This document shows, piece by piece, positions 14,966 to 18,255 of a stretch of 18,255 bases of DNA (position 1 is its first letter; each line of letters begins with the position of its first letter). Location of the stretch: the NCBI GenBank assembly GCA_009843005.1, contig VYEH01000233.1:1-18255 (forward strand), read 5' to 3'. The notes under the pieces were generated by a model. That model had not been told where the DNA came from and ran no database searches. It was given only the letters and a program-made list of their open reading frames with translations. The translations under genes and the position numbers were made by a program. Source of the DNA: Pseudomonadota bacterium. Lineage in GTDB: Bacteria; Pseudomonadota; Gammaproteobacteria; Steroidobacterales; Rariloculaceae.

Positions 14966-15157
14966 TCATTTCTTTCCAGCCACCCCGAAGAGCAGGCACG
15001 CCATACCGCCAACGATCGTCACGACATGGGGCCAGTTGCCGACCATGTCGAGCACAATTCCGACGGTGCCTAGAACCACCAAACAGACACTCAGTTGTCG
15101 AGCGGACTGTCGGACAAGCCATATGTCGAACCGCCGCGCAAACCACTGTCCAATCAT
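14966..15157 (-). CDS. Small membrane protein, 63 aa
   Basis: The ATG at 15157 has GAGGAG about eight bases upstream, a strong ribosome site that decides this start over the in-frame one at 15223. The product has a basic, aromatic N-terminus (IGQWFARRFDIWLVRQ) and two hydrophobic segments separated by a short loop (LSVCLVVLGTVGIVLDMV; VVTIVGGMACLLFGVAG), ending in KK. It looks like a two-helix inner-membrane protein. No family is recognised. It lies between the 274-aa gene and a broken regulator gene, all on the minus strand. Confidence 0.6.
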   Translation of the reverse strand: MIGQWFARRFDIWLVRQSARQLSVCLVVLGTVGIVLDMVGNWPHVVTIVGGMACLLFGVAGKK

Positions 15158-15227
15158 TACTTCTCCTCGAAAATTTGCAGATTCACCGTCTCCGATGCGG
15201 TTTGTGCTTGACGGTCGCCCCAACCCA

Positions 15228-15511
15228 TCAGCGGTCGGCCGGAATGAGGTTCACTGACACTCGCGTTCCTGTGGCGGCAGCATATCGGCACAGCGTGGCG
15301 AAGGAGGGGATTCCGTGCCGCCTTCCAGTCGGGCGATGGCCGCCTCGGTAGTGCCGATGCGCCGGGGGAGTTCCGCCTGCGTCAGGTTTGTCGCCTCTCG
15401 GGCGCGAACCAGCGCCGCGACCAGCTCGTATTCCTCATCGACTATGGTTTATTCCTCCCGAAGTCCCGGGTCGCGCATGAGCCGTTTCTTCAGGTCCGTC
15501 GGTATCGTCAT
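15228..15511 (-). pseudogene. Broken XRE/HigA-type helix-turn-helix antitoxin
   Basis: Read across two lesions this is a roughly 95-codon XRE antitoxin of the type MTIP-x-DLKKRLM…. The start is the ATG at 15511. After 20 codons an in-frame TAA (15451–15449) interrupts, where relatives continue with EYDAL-like sequence. The same frame resumes as DEEYELVAALVRAREATNLTQAEL and GTTEAAIARLEGG, the HTH core. A one-base loss near 15309–15316 then moves the reading to another frame: IPSFATLCRYAAATGTRVSV, ending NLIPADR before a TGA at 15228. Two independent lesions argue for true decay rather than a single sequencing error. The toxin gene expected beside it is not recognisable. Confidence 0.78.
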
Positions 15512-15868
15512 ACAGTGACCATCCCATATCCGGTTTTGTTTCACCGCGAGTGCAAGCTGTGGCATCTATCGCGGCGGGTTTGTTCACGACATGCAGGTCC
15601 GCTACTGCCGCCGGACCGATGTCACCCGGATCTTGCGAGCCTGCCTGCATTCGGCCTGGGTCCAAACCTCACCGGGCCTGGAATCGAGAGGCCCGAGGTC
15701 GGATTCGCCGGGCGATGTCGCACCGGCGGCAGCGAACCGGACGCCCAAACCCTGTCGCGAAACACAAGCGCTCTCTTTAAGCACTCAATACTTGGCAGCG
15801 TGATCGTCAGCGTCAACGGGCCATGCAGTACGTCGGAGCGATTCATTGCTGAACGGTCCAGGAACGGA
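15512..15868. other. Gene-poor stretch between two antitoxin genes
   Basis: About 357 bases without a supported gene. Short open frames exist on both strands (up to 150 codons on plus, 15515–15967), but they lack ribosome sites and family resemblance, and the longest overlaps the Phd gene antisense. A toxin for either neighbouring antitoxin would be expected here; I could not find RelE, HigB, PIN or Doc signatures. Confidence 0.5.
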
Positions 15869-16144
15869 TCAGCTATTGGCGCTGTCCTGCGCATTAAACT
15901 CGTGGTCGTACTGAGCCGCCTCGGCTGGCGGTTCGGCGAGACGTATCGCCTCTATTTCGGCGTCTGACAGGTTCTCCACCGCAATCGCTCGCCGGTCGCG
16001 CCGCTTGAGGCGCGTGTACTCCTCGATCGACAGGAGCACCAGGCGCTCCCGCCCGTTTCGGGTGATCGACAACGGCGCCTTCAGCGCCTCGTCCTGGAAG
16101 CGACCGAAATTGCGTTGAAACTCGCGAGATGTGATGCGCCGCAT
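15869..16144 (-). CDS. Phd/YefM-family antitoxin, no toxin partner visible
   Basis: 91 aa with the Phd/YefM fold: N-terminal DNA-binding half ITSREFQRNFGRFQDEALKAPLSITRNGRERLVLLSIEEYTRLKRRDR, then an acidic, flexible toxin-binding tail rich in Glu/Ala (LSDAEIEAIRLAEPPAEAAQY). AAGGA lies six bases before the ATG. Such antitoxins normally bind their own promoter and neutralise a toxin encoded just downstream (Doc, YoeB, PIN or similar). Downstream on the same strand is only the gene-poor stretch, so it is orphaned or its toxin has decayed. An AT-rich patch about 100 bases upstream may be its promoter. Confidence 0.9.
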   Translation of the reverse strand: MRRITSREFQRNFGRFQDEALKAPLSITRNGRERLVLLSIEEYTRLKRRDRRAIAVENLSDAEIEAIRLAEPPAEAAQYDHEFNAQDSANS

Positions 16145-16549
16145 TGAGGTCCTTCCGATGATGTCGGGCGCACAGCATACCGACTGCCTGACAAGGCTTC
16201 AAATGTCCAGCGAACCCTTCCCGTGCAGGTCTCTCTCCGCTACTCTATAACTATAACTTATTGATAATATTATTGTTAATGGAATTGAGTTTCCGCGTTA
16301 CCACACACTCTCCAACTTACTTTGAAACGCAATCGGAGTCAGTACGCCACCGCCAGACATGACCACTCCCGTTTCGGGAGACGCCCTTTCGCCCACCGAT
16401 GACTCGGGTCCGATGCGCTCGCCGATTGGAATGGCTGCGCCAATTCGCTGGGCAGCTTCACGTTTAACAATGCAGGTACTCTCTTGCTTGGCTGCGTTTC
16501 GGCCCAATCCCCAGAAGCGCAATGATTAGCGCTCACCGGGATCGACCGA
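16145..16549. other. Intergenic stretch with an AT-rich island
   Basis: About 405 bases without a convincing gene. At 16244–16281 sits a 38-base AT-rich island (TATAACTATAAC…TTATTGATAATATTATTG) in otherwise GC-rich DNA; it could hold a promoter for the Phd gene or be foreign DNA. A 74-codon minus frame from a TTG at 16522 (to 16298) has no ribosome site and no family I know. Confidence 0.5.
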
Positions 16550-16951
16550 TTACACGTCCTCGTCCGCCGGCGACCGCGGCGGAATTTTCCCCCAAGATTT
16601 GGCGACGCCATGCCACTTGCCTTCAGGTACTCGCGCGACCAGTTCGAGTTCGATGTGCCGTCCGTCATCCAGGCGACGGGTGCCGAGTTTGAAGCGGGCC
16701 ATAGTGGAACCCGCCTGAATCGCCTCGATCAGCCGAGGAATCCTCGCGGCGACACCGCCGAGAAACCTGCGCTGTTCGACCGTCAATTCGTCCAGGATCC
16801 GAACCGGTTCAAAATGCCTGTGCATATATACAGCATGCCCGATCCTGGAACCCGCGGGCAAGCGCATGCGTGCGATTCGCCACGCCACCGGGTGCGTGCG
16901 CGCCGCACCCGACCACAGTGCTACGCGTCCGGGGACGATGGTCGCCTCCAT
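16550..16951 (-). CDS. Hypothetical protein downstream of the SRAP gene
   Basis: The frame is open to 17068 and ends at TAA 16550. Starts considered are ATG 16951 (133 aa, 19 bases after the SRAP stop) and ATG 16825 (91 aa, inside a LexA-like palindrome). The C-terminal 80 residues look like real protein: LDELTVEQRRFLGGVAARIPRLIEAIQ, then TRRLDDGRHIELELVARVPEGKWHGV. The first 40 residues are Arg-rich and less convincing. No ribosome site is obvious for either start. I do not recognise a family. Position and orientation suggest co-transcription with the SRAP gene, or separate SOS control if the palindrome is real. Confidence 0.5.
   Translation of the reverse strand: MEATIVPGRVALWSGAARTHPVAWRIARMRLPAGSRIGHAVYMHRHFEPVRILDELTVEQRRFLGGVAARIPRLIEAIQAGSTMARFKLGTRRLDDGRHIELELVARVPEGKWHGVAKSWGKIPPRSPADEDV
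16818..16833. promoter_or_regulatory. LexA-box-like palindrome
   Basis: CTGT-N8-ACAG with an AT-rich core: on minus it reads CTGTATATATGCACAG, against the enterobacterial consensus CTGTATATATATACAG. All eight outer bases match. It lies 138 bases downstream of the SRAP gene's stop and overlaps the ATG at 16825 of the small downstream ORF. The local DNA is GC-rich, so the match stands out. Confidence 0.5.
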
Positions 16952-16970
16952 CCGCGTTGGCGCCGATGAC

Positions 16971-17705
16971 CTAAGGGACGGATACAGGCTCCAGCAAGTC
17001 CGGTCCGCGCGCGTTGGGATTGTTGATCCTTGTGGAAATCGGATGGGCATCGAGCAGCCCGTCCGCAAGCGGCTCGGCGACCGCCAGGGCCTCCTCCTTC
17101 GTGCCGGTAAGCCAGGCGTCCTGCTCGAACAGGCCCTCCAGCACCACCGGCATGCGCTTGCGCGTGTTGTGAATCTCGGCCATCAGTGCGTTGGCCGGGG
17201 CGGTGACGATCGTGCACGACTCGACACGCTCGCAGGCCTCCGTATGGGAATACTCCCACAACCCCGCGAACGCCATCGGCCTCCGATCGGCAAGATAAAC
17301 GAGCCACGGCTGCTTGCGCCGGGTGCCCGCGACCGCCTGCCACTCGATGAACGAACTCGCCGGCACCAGGCAACGCCGATCCGACGCCCAGGCGTGGCGG
17401 TAGGCGGGAAGCTTCGCCATGGTTTCGCAGCGCGCGTTCGCGGTGGCGTACCGTGGCACGACGCCGCGGGCCCAGACCGGAACGAGCGGCCAGACCGCCG
17501 AGCGCATCGCCCGCCGGTCCCCGTTCATGCGGATGGTCGGTACCCTTGTGATACGCCGCTCCCGGGTGGACTCGCGTTTCGGGGGAGGCTCAGACGGTGC
17601 GATGTTGTGGCGATTCGCGACGTCTACGGGCGTCTCGGCGTCGATCACGTCGAATGCGTCCATCAACGCCTGCGTATCGGTGGCTATGTTATAGCGGCCG
17701 CACAT
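16971..17705 (-). CDS. yedK: SOS response-associated peptidase (SRAP), YedK/HMCES type
   Basis: SRAP proteins form a stable thiazolidine crosslink with abasic sites in single-stranded DNA, shielding them from cleavage. The 244-aa protein starts MCGRYN, giving the catalytic Cys2 after Met removal. Other active-site residues are Asn90 (TANARCET), Glu121 (SSFIEW) and His179 (HNTRKRMP). Also present are HNIAPSEPP, the WPLVPVWA block and the WLVYLADRRPMAFAGLWE strand. All expected residues are in place. I see no LexA box directly upstream; the one in the window is downstream of this gene. The 144 bases upstream separate it from another minus-strand gene. Confidence 0.96.
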   Translation of the reverse strand: MCGRYNIATDTQALMDAFDVIDAETPVDVANRHNIAPSEPPPKRESTRERRITRVPTIRMNGDRRAMRSAVWPLVPVWARGVVPRYATANARCETMAKLPAYRHAWASDRRCLVPASSFIEWQAVAGTRRKQPWLVYLADRRPMAFAGLWEYSHTEACERVESCTIVTAPANALMAEIHNTRKRMPVVLEGLFEQDAWLTGTKEEALAVAEPLADGLLDAHPISTRINNPNARGPDLLEPVSVP

Positions 17706-17849
17706 CGTCGAAGAATAACACCGGCGGCTTCACGCAGGGTCCACCGCCTACCGAGCGCCTGGCAAGTCTTAAGAAGCCGGGCGAACCGTGCCCGCATGGG
17801 TCCATCCGCGCCGAGAGGAGCCGGGATAGCCAATCGGGAAGTCGTGGAC

Positions 17850-18089
17850 CTATTGAGCCGATTCCTCCTCGGCAAAGAGGTTATCGTCGGAAACGTCCAG
17901 GTGCTCGCGAATGCGCTCGAGCGCTTCCTGCGCGCTGATTTCACCCGACCCGAAACGTTCCACGAACCGGCGGACCACGAAGGACTGCTTGTATTCCAGA
18001 AACACCTTGGCCAACGCGAGAAGGTCATGGACATTGCGATTCGCCATGGCCTTCATTATCGGGGTGTTCATGAGGTTGTCTATATTCAA
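17850..18089 (-). CDS. Small hypothetical protein, 79 aa
   Basis: The frame begins at a TTG (18089), with an ATG at 18071 as alternative start (73 aa); neither has a clear ribosome site. The sequence is helical and charged (DLLALAKVFLEYKQSFVVRRFVERFGSG, then SAQEALERIREHLDVSDDNLFAEEES). The balance of hydrophobic and charged residues looks like a real small soluble protein, possibly a protein-binding helical domain. No family is recognised. It is transcribed toward the SRAP gene on the same strand and diverges from the possible gene at the right edge. Confidence 0.6.
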   Translation of the reverse strand: MNIDNLMNTPIMKAMANRNVHDLLALAKVFLEYKQSFVVRRFVERFGSGEISAQEALERIREHLDVSDDNLFAEEESAQ

Positions 18090-18167
18090 ATCCGGCGAAA
18101 ACGGCGAGTTATGTGTGTCCGGACGACGGCGATTCAGGTGCGCGGGATCGAGTCATGGCCAGCCAGG

Positions 18168-18255
18168 ATGGATCCTCCCCGAAATGACGCACGAATGCCG
18201 TCGGTGGGCGCGGTTGCCCGAGCTGATGTCTACGGGCTCGACCCGGAAACCGCCG
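18168..18255 (+). CDS. Possible start of a gene running off the right edge
   Basis: From the ATG at 18168 the frame is open to the edge (29 codons: MDPPRNDARMPSVGAVARADV…). An internal ATG at 18195 is an alternative start. CCAGGA just upstream is a weak ribosome site. There is too little sequence to assign a family. Confidence 0.3.
   Translation, partial: MDPPRNDARMPSVGAVARADVYGLDPETA

Noticed and set aside
16298..16668. Two overlapping minus-strand ORFs (74 and 109 codons)
   Set aside because: No ribosome sites and no family resemblance; the longer one overlaps the end of the upstream hypothetical gene in another frame.
1..18255. CRISPR arrays, insertion sequences, transposase or integrase genes, rRNA
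   Set aside because: I found no spaced direct repeats, transposase motifs or rRNA-like stretches anywhere in the window.

Overview
The window looks like chromosomal DNA of a GC-rich gammaproteobacterium, probably uncultured or environmental. The order mutY–yggX with trmB on the divergent side, and the cluster radC / coaBC–dut / pyrE, match gammaproteobacterial arrangements I know from E. coli (there radC–coaBC–dut–slmA–pyrE; slmA is absent here). These markers set the class, not the genus.

Layout. 1–1915 (−): 3'-truncated gene for a large serine-hydrolase lipoprotein. 2128–3012 (+): AmiD-type amidase lipoprotein. 3150–4492 (−): mutY–yggX, overlapping by one base. 4770–4844 (+): tRNA-Gly(CCC). 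4903–7392 (+): one reading frame encoding a tandem DUF305 module, an acidic linker and an LVIVD-type beta-propeller, cut by an in-frame TAG at 6010. 7525–8211 (+): trmB. 8386–8829 (+): NIPSNAP protein, converging with and overlapping a Rieske-protein gene (−) that is itself coupled to an AmpG-like permease gene (−, to 10555). 10634–11281 (+): pyrE. 11313–13074 (−): coaBC–dut, with coaBC interrupted by a second in-frame TAG at 12034. 13214–13750 (+): radC, cut off inside its JAMM metal-site motif.

From the radC break to about 16.5 kb the sequence changes character. It is gene-poor and visibly less GC-rich, and it holds an unrecognised HEPN-like protein, a small membrane protein, a doubly broken XRE-family antitoxin gene and an orphan Phd/YefM antitoxin. 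This is the accessory region, best read as an island or the decayed end of one. No integrase, transposase or second radC half lies in the window. Beyond it are a YedK/HMCES-type SRAP gene with a small downstream ORF containing a LexA-box-like palindrome, a small unknown gene, and the possible start of another gene at the right edge.

Functional threads: cell-wall turnover (AmiD-like amidase, AmpG-like permease), nucleotide and DNA quality control (MutY, Dut, PyrE, SRAP, formerly RadC), CoA synthesis, and a secreted, probably metal-related protein. The most checkable oddities are the two in-frame ambers, the radC junction, the DUF305–acidic–LVIVD fusion and the LexA-like box. TAG ends at least five apparently normal genes here, so general recoding of TAG is unlikely. 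I did not find a clearly new defence or mobile system.
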